In this document: positions 7,922 to 17,100 of the stretch, in pieces
Position numbering within the stretch: position 1 is the first letter of the stretch
Layout: every line of letters starts with the position of its first letter
NCBI GenBank assembly: GCA_937915865.1
Contig: CALGIG010000033.1
Span: 1-64,000 of the forward strand
DNA length: 64,000 nucleotides
DNA from: an uncultured Prolixibacteraceae bacterium
GTDB taxonomy: Bacteria > Bacteroidota > Bacteroidia > Bacteroidales > Prolixibacteraceae
Direction: 5' to 3'
The notes under the pieces: generated by a model
Database searches by the model: none
What the model was told of the DNA's origin: nothing
Seen by the model: only the letters and a program-made list of their open reading frames with translations
Position numbers and translations under genes: made by a program

Positions 7922-8788
7922 TCAATGCAGAGTATCCTTTGCAATAAGCCTGATTTCACCATTTAGGGCATCTTTAAGTACAGCTTTAATAAACGCCTGA
8001 GCATCAATAGAAAAAACAGTAGTTTGCTTTTCCTTTTCGTGAGCATATTTTACTTCTTTGATTTTTATTGACCCCCAACGGGTATCAATATAAGCATCCT
8101 GAAAGTAAAAAGTGTGATCCGAACCTGAATCAAAACTTTCCGGTAGATTGCGCTCTAATTTATCAAACGTAGTGATTACTCTTCCTTTTTCATCACGAAT
8201 TTTAGCATTCGGAATTGTTTCCAAGGGTATATGCGTAGCATTAGTCCATACTATACTCTGTTTTCTCGGTGGATGGCGAAAACTGCTCATACTTTCGAGA
8301 AAATTCCTGTAGTGCGAAAAGTCAAGATTATTCGCTTTTGCCCATTCGTCATCAACTAAAAACAAGCAATGCCGTATGTCAATATTTACGTTAAGCGCCA
8401 TTTCGCCGATAATTCCTTCCCCTCTATTGGGTATTCTTAACTCTTTCAGACTTATACCATAATGAGAGGCATAGTCTTTTGCACCTTCTTGGTAACCTAC
8501 TTTTGTTACCATAATTCCGGCAGTATTATTCAGATCAGCCAACACGCCGTAAAAATCCCTGACCTTGCCGACTGAAACTGCGTTGTTGTAGTTTTTACAT
8601 TCAATAGCGACCTTGTGTTTAACTCCTGCGATTTCATATTCCCAATAAACATCAATTTGATGTGTTTGCCCCGATTTGCCAACAAGCTTGACATTATGCT
8701 TAACATCTGTCGCTTTGACGACATCAGCATTGACCAACCCTTGATAGATCCCTTGGGCAAATTTTTCGTATTCGGTATTTGGATTCAT
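7922..8788 (-). CDS. Mrr-like restriction endonuclease domain protein
   Basis: A protein of 288 aa from the chosen ATG (MNPNTEYEKFAQGIYQGL); an upstream ATG at 8848 adds a hydrophobic leader that does not fit a cytoplasmic nuclease. The N-terminal half carries a PD-(D/E)xK nuclease core: QIDVYW, then AIECKNYN, that is an Asp about 15 residues before an ExK, as in Mrr/RecB-like nucleases. The C-terminal half is not recognised. No methyltransferase is next to it, so it may be a modification-dependent defence nuclease. It sits as cargo between the HTH genes and the integrases. Confidence 0.7.
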   Translation of the reverse strand: MNPNTEYEKFAQGIYQGLVNADVVKATDVKHNVKLVGKSGQTHQIDVYWEYEIAGVKHKVAIECKNYNNAVSVGKVRDFYGVLADLNNTAGIMVTKVGYQEGAKDYASHYGISLKELRIPNRGEGIIGEMALNVNIDIRHCLFLVDDEWAKANNLDFSHYRNFLESMSSFRHPPRKQSIVWTNATHIPLETIPNAKIRDEKGRVITTFDKLERNLPESFDSGSDHTFYFQDAYIDTRWGSIKIKEVKYAHEKEKQTTVFSIDAQAFIKAVLKDALNGEIRLIAKDTLH

Positions 8789-8884
8789 ACTCAATATAGT
8801 GCCTACAAAAATAAAACAAAAACCTATCCTACACTGGATCGCATCCAAACAAATAACAAATTGCTATTCAATACAGAAGCTAAA

Positions 8885-9256
8885 CTAATTGGCAGAGAAT
8901 TTGTCCAGACTGCGACAATCAAAAATTTGCAATCCCGAAGTCTTTGCCGTTACCTTTCTCATTAGCCACTTTCGAAGTACCTCCGCATTTCTCGATTCTA
9001 TCCGAAACGAAAGGGCAACTATCATATCCAGCCCGTAAATATCGGGCATGAGGGTATTCCCGGTAACGGTTACAAGACAGGGAATATCCGCTTTGACAAT
9101 GCCCGATTTCAAAATAGTTTTGATGCCGCCATTGACTGTTTGGACATAGACCTCAAATAATGAGGCGATTTCAAATGCTGACATTCTCACTTCACCGGAT
9201 TGAGGTATGGTTACAATACCGTTCTCTATGGCTATTATTGTTCTTTTCATAGACAT
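8885..9256 (-). CDS. RhuM-like/HTH protein linked to integrase
   Basis: A protein of 123 aa, or 121 from the second ATG (9250). It begins MSMKRTIIAIENGIVTIPQSGEVRMSAFEIASLFEVYVQTVNGGIKTILKSG, which contains a helix-turn-helix-like segment (MSAFEIASLF, then VQTVNGGIK), and continues with a Cys/Asn/Pro segment resembling the RhuM (virulence protein) family. The coding region overlaps the 3' end of the integrase upstream by 10 bases, so they are co-transcribed. It may modulate integrase or excision; the role is inferred from linkage only. Confidence 0.65.
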   Translation of the reverse strand: MSMKRTIIAIENGIVTIPQSGEVRMSAFEIASLFEVYVQTVNGGIKTILKSGIVKADIPCLVTVTGNTLMPDIYGLDMIVALSFRIESRNAEVLRKWLMRKVTAKTSGLQIFDCRSLDKFSAN

Positions 9257-10443
9257 ACCTCCTTTCTGCGTACCATCAGTTTATCCATGTCTTGGGAAAT
9301 TTTATCGTCGGTTACTTTTGAATAAATCTGTGTGCTGCTGATATTGGTATGCCCCATCATTTTGCTGATGCTCTCAATGGGAATACCTGCCGAGAGCAAA
9401 AGCGTTCCGAACGAATGTCGGCTCATATGATAGCTTAGGTTCTCCTTGATTCCCAAAGCAAAACCTATTTCATGAATTTCAAACCAAATCTGATCGCGGC
9501 TGGGCAACGGGAATACGGGAGCGGTATCGTTAGTCGTATTGTATAGTGATAGTATCTGCTCCGCTACCGGATGCAGCGGAATAAATGCCTCTACTTCCGT
9601 TTTAGCCCTTTTGGTTCGGATATACTGCCTCCCGTCGGTTGTCCGCCCGATATGGTGCGGATAGAGTTTATACACATCTACAAAGGCAAGTCCCGTGAAT
9701 GCCGAAAATATAAACGCTCTGCGGGCCAACTCCTGCCGCTCGTAAGGCATGGGGGTTTCCATGATTTTTTGTAACTCGTTACGGGTAATATGACGCAACT
9801 TGGGCGGATTCTTTTTCTCATATTCCACTTCTTCGAGCGGGTTGCTTCTCAATACTTCCTGATCGACGGCAATATAGACAAGCCTGTTCAGCCAGCAGAG
9901 GCAGTGGTTCACATGGGTGGTGGCGTAATCCAAATCCTTTTTCAGAAAAATTTTGAACGATTCCCCGAACTCCTCCGTAATAGCTGAAAACGGAATATCT
10001 TCCATTCCCCGTGAAAGAACAAAATCACGCAGGTTGCTTTGAGTGGTTTTAGACTGCCGGTAGGTGGATGTCGAGTTTATTTCCAGCGAACGGAGCCTTA
10101 ACCGCTCCCGCTCCGCTTCGCCGCCCTGCAACAAGCCGGTCGCTGCGGCATTTACCCCGGCAAGGGTATTTTTGAGCAATTCGGCGCTGATAACACCTTG
10201 CTCTTTGAGGATATGCTCATAAGTCTGCTCAATCCGTTTTCGGAACTCTTTCAGAAGGTTGTTTTCCCTGACCGTTCTGATCTCTCCCTTTTTACTGTTC
10301 CAGTCTTCCGGACGGCAATAGATACCCGTGCTGATTGCCGGATTTTTGCCATCGATGCTGATACGGCACATGACGGCTGTTGTGCCGTCTGCCTTCACCT
10401 TGTTACGATTGATGTAGAATAATAATGAAAATGTACTTCGCAT
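9247..10443 (-). CDS. Tyrosine site-specific integrase (first of tandem pair)
   Basis: A protein of 398 aa: N-terminal arm-binding region (1-110), SAM-like core-binding domain (about 125-220), catalytic domain (about 235-385). Catalytic boxes are HMSRHS (HxxR), GHTN and the nucleophile Tyr in TQIYSKV. In box I the usual TGLR is FTGLAFVD, with no Arg at that position; this is also known for IntDOT of CTnDOT. A second integrase lies 37 bases upstream on the same strand and a RhuM-like gene overlaps the 3' end. Integrates and excises ICE 1 or an element sharing its end. Confidence 0.9.
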   Translation of the reverse strand: MRSTFSLLFYINRNKVKADGTTAVMCRISIDGKNPAISTGIYCRPEDWNSKKGEIRTVRENNLLKEFRKRIEQTYEHILKEQGVISAELLKNTLAGVNAAATGLLQGGEAERERLRLRSLEINSTSTYRQSKTTQSNLRDFVLSRGMEDIPFSAITEEFGESFKIFLKKDLDYATTHVNHCLCWLNRLVYIAVDQEVLRSNPLEEVEYEKKNPPKLRHITRNELQKIMETPMPYERQELARRAFIFSAFTGLAFVDVYKLYPHHIGRTTDGRQYIRTKRAKTEVEAFIPLHPVAEQILSLYNTTNDTAPVFPLPSRDQIWFEIHEIGFALGIKENLSYHMSRHSFGTLLLSAGIPIESISKMMGHTNISSTQIYSKVTDDKISQDMDKLMVRRKEVCL

Positions 10444-10480
10444 GATGATAATATTTTTTGATGTTATTTATTTGACATTC

Positions 10481-11710
10481 TTACAGGACTAACCGTAAAT
10501 CTTTGGTTGTCGAGATATATTTGTCCATATCCTCAAAGAGTTTTTTCGGGGTAACACGGGCGTATATCTGTGTTGTTTTTATATCCGAATGACCGAGCAT
10601 TTTGGAAACGGTTTCAATGGGAACGCCCTGTTCGAGCGTAATCAGGCTGGCAAATGAGTGCCGGCTCATATGATAGCTCAGATTGCCCTTGATACCCGCA
10701 AGAATCCGTATGCCCTGCATATTCCGCTTAATCGTGCCGTTGTGTATCATCGGGAATAATGTATTTCTGGTATCATCCCGGTATTTTTCAATCAGGGCAA
10801 TGGCTTCGGGTAGCAGCTTGATACGAGCAAGCTGTCCATTTTTACCGCGCTTGTATTTGAGCCATAATGCGCCGTTGTCATCCTTGACCAGATTGTCTTT
10901 GGCGACGGATATTGTGTCGATATAAGCAGTGCCGGTATAGCAGGAAAAGAGGAACATATCGCGCGTAATGACATGCGAGCGGCGACGTTCGGGAATACTC
11001 AAATTCCGAATCTTCTCGAAGTCTTCCCGGCTAAGGGCTTTAGGGGTGCTTTCTTTCTGTTTCGGTAGCTTGTAGTAAGCAAAATAATGTTTGTCTGAAT
11101 GGCCTTCCTTGTAGGCCATCTTACAAACTTTTTTCAGGATTGCGAGATAATGGCGTAACGTATCGACTGCAAGTCCTTTGTCTTGCAGGATAAAATCCTG
11201 AAAGTCGCGGATAAACTGCTCGCTCAACTGCCCGAAAGCAAGGTCAGAGGCGTTGAACTTCTTTTTGATAAATTCGGCAACGGCTCGCCGGGTGTAGATA
11301 TGGTTGGGAAGGCTTCTCGGGGAACGGTCAACGCCGATACGCTGCTTCATGCTTTCGACATGCCGGTCAAAGAGTTTAAGCAGGGTTATTTGTGTTGCCA
11401 TTCCGCCCTGGAACAGATTTTTTACCGCTTCGGCATCGAACGGTTGTTTTCTTCCGACAAGTGTATCGTAAGCCTCACTGACGGCAAGCAACAGTTTGTC
11501 TAACTTCGCATTGGTTTCGACTGCTTCCCCGCTTTTGCCGTTCAACCGGCTCTCGCGGGGATTCCACAACGTGGGGGTACAAGACAACTTGCAACTGAAC
11601 TGTGACATGGATCGGTTTACAGTAATGCGTCCCATAATCGGAGCCTTGCCCAATTTATCCAAATCACTCTTTTTCAGGTAGAGCAATACCTTGAATTTTT
11701 CTTCTTTCAT
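10481..11710 (-). CDS. Tyrosine site-specific integrase (second of tandem pair)
   Basis: A protein of 409 aa with the same domain order as its neighbour. Catalytic signatures are [26 protein letters not shown], with box I CYTGTAYID, again without the canonical Arg. Sequence divergence from the 9247-10443 protein is large, so this is not a recent duplicate. The start codon is directly preceded by a 9-bp inverted repeat (11711-11752), which suggests autoregulation. It is the gene nearest the presumed element end. Confidence 0.9.
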   Translation of the reverse strand: MKEEKFKVLLYLKKSDLDKLGKAPIMGRITVNRSMSQFSCKLSCTPTLWNPRESRLNGKSGEAVETNAKLDKLLLAVSEAYDTLVGRKQPFDAEAVKNLFQGGMATQITLLKLFDRHVESMKQRIGVDRSPRSLPNHIYTRRAVAEFIKKKFNASDLAFGQLSEQFIRDFQDFILQDKGLAVDTLRHYLAILKKVCKMAYKEGHSDKHYFAYYKLPKQKESTPKALSREDFEKIRNLSIPERRRSHVITRDMFLFSCYTGTAYIDTISVAKDNLVKDDNGALWLKYKRGKNGQLARIKLLPEAIALIEKYRDDTRNTLFPMIHNGTIKRNMQGIRILAGIKGNLSYHMSRHSFASLITLEQGVPIETVSKMLGHSDIKTTQIYARVTPKKLFEDMDKYISTTKDLRLVL

Positions 11711-11752
11711 ACGCTTATATTTAATTGGTAAAATTACCCGTTCTATAAGCGT
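11711..11752 (-). promoter_or_regulatory. Inverted repeat abutting integrase start codon
   Basis: A perfect 9-bp inverted repeat, ACGCTTATA (11711-11719) and TATAAGCGT (11744-11752), begins immediately next to the ATG of the integrase. A nested GGTAA (11727-11731) and TTACC (11734-11738) lies in the loop. It could be an operator, an mRNA leader hairpin masking the start, or part of the attachment site. Confidence 0.5.
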
Positions 11753-11998
11753 TCTTTGCTATGTAAAATATTGTGAATCAACGAAAAATAAACAGATTGG
11801 ATTTCGTTTATTTGTACCTCGTTACCTATCCGCATTCCGGTAACAGTCCGGCTAACGATTTGGTAACTGAAATACTGTGGAATTTTGTCTTTTCCCGTCT
11901 TTTTTACAGGATGACAAAACCAAATAAACTAAACAAACAGGCTCATTCTAAACAGATTACCTTTTATCTGTGTCGTTTTGTTTTTGCTCGTTTTTCAG
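11753..11998. other. Probable ICE 1 end/attachment region with arm-like repeats
   Basis: No gene is seen. Two adjacent 11-base near-repeats occur, TCCGGTAACAG (11836-11846) and TCCGGCTAACG (11847-11857). The word GGTAAC recurs at 11839 and 11872 and inverted as GTTACC at 11821, echoing the GGTAA/TTACC pair next to the integrase. Clusters of short repeats beside an int gene are what arm-type integrase sites look like. The exact element end is somewhere between here and the integrase stump starting near 11999. Confidence 0.4.
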
Positions 11999-12196
11999 GG
12001 TCTTATTCATATTGGAAGACATACATTTGCTACATCCGTAACACTATCAAATGGAGTGCCGATTGAAACAGTGTCAAAAATGCTGGGACATACTTCTCTA
12101 AAGACTACACAGATTTATGCCAGGATCGTAGACACAAAAATTAGTAAGGATATGGAGAAGCTAAAGATGTCATTGTCGCGACAGGATTGCATATAG
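11999..12196 (+). pseudogene. Truncated tyrosine integrase, C-terminal stump
   Basis: Only the last about 65 codons of an integrase remain: [10 protein letters not shown] (HxxR box), [16 protein letters not shown] (GH and nucleophile Tyr), then [11 protein letters not shown] to a stop at 12196. The N-terminal and core-binding domains and box I are missing. The stump points rightward, opposite to the intact integrases, and is not a copy of either. It begins right where the ICE 1 end region stops, so it marks an insertion or deletion junction. A longer frame from 11978 adds only unrelated residues. Confidence 0.8.
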
Positions 12197-12284
12197 CAAG
12201 TAGAAATTGCGTTAGCGGAGAGAATGTGGGGTAATATGGTTATAAACGATATGAGTGTTAAACTATATTTCTAAATTTGCACGC

Positions 12285-12866
12285 ATGCATGCCATTCATG
12301 ATACATTGGAAAAAGATTTGGTCGCTCGTATCAAAAGTGGAGACCCAAAAGCTTTTGACGTAGTTTTTGAGCAATACAAAAACTATTTGTATTTGTTTGT
12401 TTGCAAAGCACTGCCAGCCGAAGAAGATGCTGAAGGTATTGTTCAGGAAATATTTATTAGTTTGTGGCTCAACAGAATCAACCTTGATAAGGATAAACCA
12501 CTAAAACCCTATTTGTTTAAGATTGCGAAGAATCAGATTTATGATCATCTTCGAAAGATTTATTCAAAAAGAAAATATCTCGACTCGCTGTTTTTAAACT
12601 ATTCTGCAAAATCAGGTTCCACAGAAAACGAAGTCGAGTATTGGGATTTTGAACGTTTTTTGATGGAAAAAATCAACCAGCTACCGGAAAAACGCAGGAA
12701 GATATATGTGCTTTCAAAACTCGAAGGGAAAAGTTATCGTGAAATAGCAGAACTGCTTGGCATTTCCGAAAATACGGTAGATATGCAAATGAGGTCTGCC
12801 AATAGTGAGATATCAAAAGCCGTAAAAAACTATTTGACACAATTGATTCTTTTTCTTAGTGTATAA
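12285..12866 (+). CDS. ECF RNA polymerase sigma factor of PUL 1
   Basis: About 193 aa from ATG 12285 (MHAIHDTLEKDL); a frame-consistent ATG at 12255 is less likely, and a TTG at 12306 is another candidate. Sigma region 2 (about 25-90, with EDAEGIVQEIFISLWLN) and region 4 (about 130-180, KLEGKSYREIAELLGISENTVDMQM) are both present, typical of Bacteroidota FecI-like sigmas. The FecR anti-sigma follows 156 bases downstream. It should direct transcription of the SusC/SusD genes when the transporter signals bound glycan. Confidence 0.9.
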   Translation: MHAIHDTLEKDLVARIKSGDPKAFDVVFEQYKNYLYLFVCKALPAEEDAEGIVQEIFISLWLNRINLDKDKPLKPYLFKIAKNQIYDHLRKIYSKRKYLDSLFLNYSAKSGSTENEVEYWDFERFLMEKINQLPEKRRKIYVLSKLEGKSYREIAELLGISENTVDMQMRSANSEISKAVKNYLTQLILFLSV

Positions 12867-13022
12867 TCAACTGTAAATAAAATAGTTAATAAGTATAAAG
12901 TTATTTTACCTTTCTTTATTCGTTGCATCCGTATAATTTTCTTCAAAAAAAATAGAACCCCGATTACGGAAATTATTTTGAAATCCGTATTAGTGATAAA
13001 CTGATATTAAGCAACCAGACTT

Positions 13023-14012
13023 ATGGATAAAGAATCAGATTTTCGGAAGGTAATAAGATTGCTTTACCAAAAGCGTCCTCTTGATAAAAATGAATTGGCA
13101 GATATTGGAGAGTTCTTTCGTAACCCTGGCAATTTGAACGAGCTTAACTCTTATCTGCATGAAATTCCTGAGAGCGATCCTTCTGATATTAAACTGAAAA
13201 TTGAATCTGTTTGGGCGGAGATCGAAAAGCGGACAGAACAACCGCATTTCTTCAAACGGATTATTCCCATTGCCCGGAAATATGCTGCAATATTGCTTTT
13301 GCCGCTATTCATTTATACTTCATGGGTAAGCTATCACTACTTTTTGTCGCCGGAAGAATATTTTACTCTGGCAACGAGCAGAGGGGAACAGACAAACGTC
13401 ATTCTGCCCGATGGCAGTTCCGCTTGGTTAAATGTTGATACTCGAATTACATACAGCACTTCTTATGGTAAAAAGGAAAGAGAGCTAACCGTTAATGGGG
13501 AAGCATACTTTAAAGTTAAGAAAAATGCAGCAATCCCTTTTGTTGTTCATGTCAGGAATTTGGATGTAAAAGCACTGGGAACCGCTTTTAATGTAAGGGG
13601 CTATGAGGATGATGCAGTTGTTCAGACATCACTTGTTGAAGGGAAAGTAGATGTAAAGATTATTAATTCAAACGGAGTTTCAGAAAAGCGGATATTGACT
13701 CCCGGACAAACATTGACTTTTAACAAAAATACAAACTCAGCTCAAATGAGGTTGTCCAATAACGAAACAGTCAAAGCGTGGACAGATAAGCAACTGATAT
13801 TTGAGAATACCCCATTTGATGAAGTGATTAAAAACACTGAGCGTTGGTTTAATGTGAAAATTATATATGAACCAAACCGGTTTAAAAATGATTATCTGAC
13901 CCTGAGATTGAAAAAAGGAGAATCGGTGGAACGCCTGTTTGAAATTATTGATGAAACCATTGGCATACAATATAAAAAAGATGCTGGTAATTTAATTTTA
14001 ACTAAAAAATGA
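13023..14012 (+). CDS. FecR-family anti-sigma factor of PUL 1
   Basis: A protein of 329 aa. The cytoplasmic N-terminal region (1-85) binds the sigma factor; one membrane segment lies at about 88-108 (YAAILLLPLFIYTSWVSYHYF). The periplasmic FecR domain follows with RGEQTNVILPDGSSAWLN and GEAYFKV, then a C-terminal STN-like DUF4974 region. In this system the STN domain of SusC is thought to touch the periplasmic part of FecR and release the sigma. A conserved-type hairpin (14043-14073) separates this gene from susC. Confidence 0.92.
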   Translation: MDKESDFRKVIRLLYQKRPLDKNELADIGEFFRNPGNLNELNSYLHEIPESDPSDIKLKIESVWAEIEKRTEQPHFFKRIIPIARKYAAILLLPLFIYTSWVSYHYFLSPEEYFTLATSRGEQTNVILPDGSSAWLNVDTRITYSTSYGKKERELTVNGEAYFKVKKNAAIPFVVHVRNLDVKALGTAFNVRGYEDDAVVQTSLVEGKVDVKIINSNGVSEKRILTPGQTLTFNKNTNSAQMRLSNNETVKAWTDKQLIFENTPFDEVIKNTERWFNVKIIYEPNRFKNDYLTLRLKKGESVERLFEIIDETIGIQYKKDAGNLILTKK

Positions 14013-14042
14013 TGCCTATGTAGTATTTAATCCATTAAAGAA

Positions 14043-14073
14043 GGGAACAACCAACTCGCGATTGGCCGTTCCC
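14043..14073 (+). promoter_or_regulatory. Hairpin between fecR and susC (PUL 1)
   Basis: GGGAAC (14043-14048) pairs with GTTCCC (14068-14073), with an inner CCAA/TTGG pairing around a loop with CTCGCGA. No long T run follows, so it is more likely a leader, attenuator or mRNA-end stabiliser than a plain terminator. PUL 2 has a hairpin at the same place. Confidence 0.6.
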
Positions 14074-14117
14074 TAGAGGTTTTGTAATAAAAATTATTTT
14101 TTAAAACATTCAAATTT

Positions 14118-17100
14118 ATGAAAAAAGATGATTTACTCCAAAAAGGGAGCCGGACAGGTAATGCCCTCTTGGAAAAAATTTGGAAAATTATGCGACTAAC
14201 CGGATTATTTTTGCTGATATCATTTGTGGCGATATCGGCGGGAACATATTCTCAGAACACCCGTTTTTCATTTAAGATGGAAAACAGCACATTGAACAAC
14301 CTGTTCTTGTATCTGGAACAGAACAGCGGATACCGATTTGCCTACAACAAATCTGATTTAGATGATGCACAAAAGATCTCGTGTGAGTTTTCAAACGAAT
14401 CTATCGATCAAATCCTTAATAAAGTTTTGGATACAGAAAAATTGTCAATTTCAATTAAGAACGAATACATTATTATTACCGGCAAAGATAATACAATAGG
14501 AAATTCCGTACCGGTCAGTCAATCTGTTAAAAATATCTCGGGAAAGGTCACGGATTCTTCAGGAGGGCCTCTTCCTGGGGTAACTGTTGCGATAAAAGAT
14601 CAGACAAAAGGAACAATAACTGATGCACAAGGAATTTACACATTAACTGGTGTACCCACAAATGCCACACTGGTATTCTCTTTCGTAGGAATGAAAACTC
14701 AAGAAATAACCGTTGGTGTAAAAACGAGTATTAATGTCACTTTGGTTGAGGAAACCGTTGGTATTGAGGAAGTCGTTGCTGTCGGTTATGGTACTCAGAA
14801 AAAAATAAATCTGACCGGATCGGTTGCATCTGTTGACCAATCTCAATTATTGAAGCGACCAGTTAGCAATCCTGTTGCAATGTTGCAGGGAACAATGGCT
14901 GGGGTTCAAGTGACGCAAAGTACTGGAGAACCTGGCAATGAGGGGCTGTCTATCAGGATCAGAGGTACCGGAACTTTTAGTGATGCTGGTTCCGATCCGT
15001 TGGTTTTAGTTGATGGAATTCAGGGAAATCTATCTGATCTGAATCCGAACAATATTGAAAGTGTATCTGTCCTAAAAGACGCAGCTTCTGCTGCAATATA
15101 TGGAGCAAGAGCTGCCAATGGTGTTATTTTAGTAACTACTAAAACTGGAAAAGAAGGAAAATTGCAAGTAGAATATTCAGGAAACTATGCAATTGCCAAG
15201 GCTACAAGACTGTTTGACCTGATAACAAATTCTGCTGAATATATGGAGTTATTTAATGAGGCAAGAATTAATTCAGGATTAACATCTGGCTTATATACTC
15301 AGGAACAAATAGACACCTATAGAAATGCAACAGATAGAAAATTGTATCCTAATACCGATTGGTTGTCATTGATTTTTCAAACTGCTCCAACACAAACACA
15401 TAATTTGACATTCACTGGCGGAGGTAATGGTACTCATTATAATGCATCTATTGGATATGTTAATCAAGAGGGTATTATGAAAGGATTCAATTATGAGAAA
15501 TATAATGCCAGATTGAATCTAACTTCTGAAATTTCCAACAAACTAAAATTTGGAGTAAATATTGCGCTCAAAAGCGGCAAAAGAACTGCACCAGTTTTTG
15601 GATCTGAAGATATGTTCTTGTCGGCTATGTCACAAGCTCCCACATACTCTCCATATTTGGCAGACGGAAGTGGACATTATACTTATAAGGCCTATGATTT
15701 TGAATACAATAACAAAAATCCAATAGCGTTGCTTGACGGCAAGATAAATCATAATACTGACGATTATAGTGTAAATACTCTGGGCTGGGTCGAAGTGCAA
15801 TTATCAAAATCACTTAGCTGGTATACCAAAGGCGCTGTCAATGCCTCATTTGATAAATATAAAGATTTTCGTCCACCGCTACAACTGTTTAACTTCAGGA
15901 CAAATCAATTCATGACAACCTTAGACTTGGGTGGAGGATTAACAGTTCAGGATCAACAGACTATTTATTCAAATCTACATTCATACGTTAACTACGAGCA
16001 TAGCTTTAAAAGTCATAATGTCAAATTTCAATTAGGGTTCAGTACTGAGAAAAGCACATATCAGTATTTACAAGGTGCTCGTAAACAATACCCGACAGAT
16101 GATTTACGTGAATTAAATGCGGGAAGTCCTTCAATTCAATATGCTTACGGAACGCAAAACGCTTGGGCCTTAATGTCATTTTGGGGAAGGCTTGATTACA
16201 ACTTTAAGGATAGATATTTATTCGAAACTACTCTAAGATATGACGGATCTTCAAGACTTAGTCCAAATTCAAGATGGGGCGTATTCCCGTCATTTTCAGC
16301 AGGATGGAGAGCATCTGAAGAGAATTTCGTAAAAAGCCTGAATTTAAATTGGTTAGACAACTTAAAATTTCGTGGCTCTTATGGAGAATTAGGAAATCAG
16401 AACATTGGTTTATATCCGTACCTCGCTTTGTTAAATTTTATGGGAAATTATTCTTTTGATGATGAAAATCTATCAACTGGTGTAGCACAACAAAGCTTAT
16501 CAAATGCAAATATTAAATGGGAAACAACGGCAAGTACAGACTTTGGTGTCGATTTAAGTGCTTTTAAAGGATTAAATGTCACATTTGACTGGTACAAAAG
16601 GAGAACATTTGATATCCTGAGACAAGCCCAGGTTACTGCAGTTGTAGGTTTAGGTGCTCCCGTAATCAATGGCGGAACTTTGGACAATAAGGGGATTGAT
16701 TTGGGTTTATCATACAACCATAAAGTTGCCGGAGGAAAACTTGCCGGATTGGAATATACTTTTGGGGTGAATATTCAAAGGAATAAAAATGAACTCGTTA
16801 AGTTTGGTTCTCCCGAAATAAATGGTTACCGAATTAGGCAGGAAGGTGAAGAATGGGATTCCTATTATATGCTTGAATGGACAGGAATTTTCCAATCTCA
16901 GGATGAAATTGCACATTCACCAAAACAATATAATGATGCAACAGTTCCGGGAGACTTGAAATTTAAGGATCAGAACAACGATGGAAAGATAGATGATAAG
17001 GATAGAATAGTCATGTCTGGTAATTATCCGGGAATAGCTTATTCATTTAACCTGTCAGCAAACTGGAAAGGCTTTGATTTTTATACTATGCTTCAGGGAA

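Noticed and set aside
12021..12030. ATACATTTGC, 9 of 10 bases of the CTnDOT attB core (GTAnnTTTGC), inside the integrase stump
   Set aside because: It lies within conserved integrase codons (His-Thr-Phe-Ala) and downstream of residues that already match the stump, so it cannot be the junction; most likely chance.
11773..12066. 97-codon frame across the ICE 1 end and integrase stump
   Set aside because: It reads the integrase stump in the wrong frame and ends in nonsense residues.
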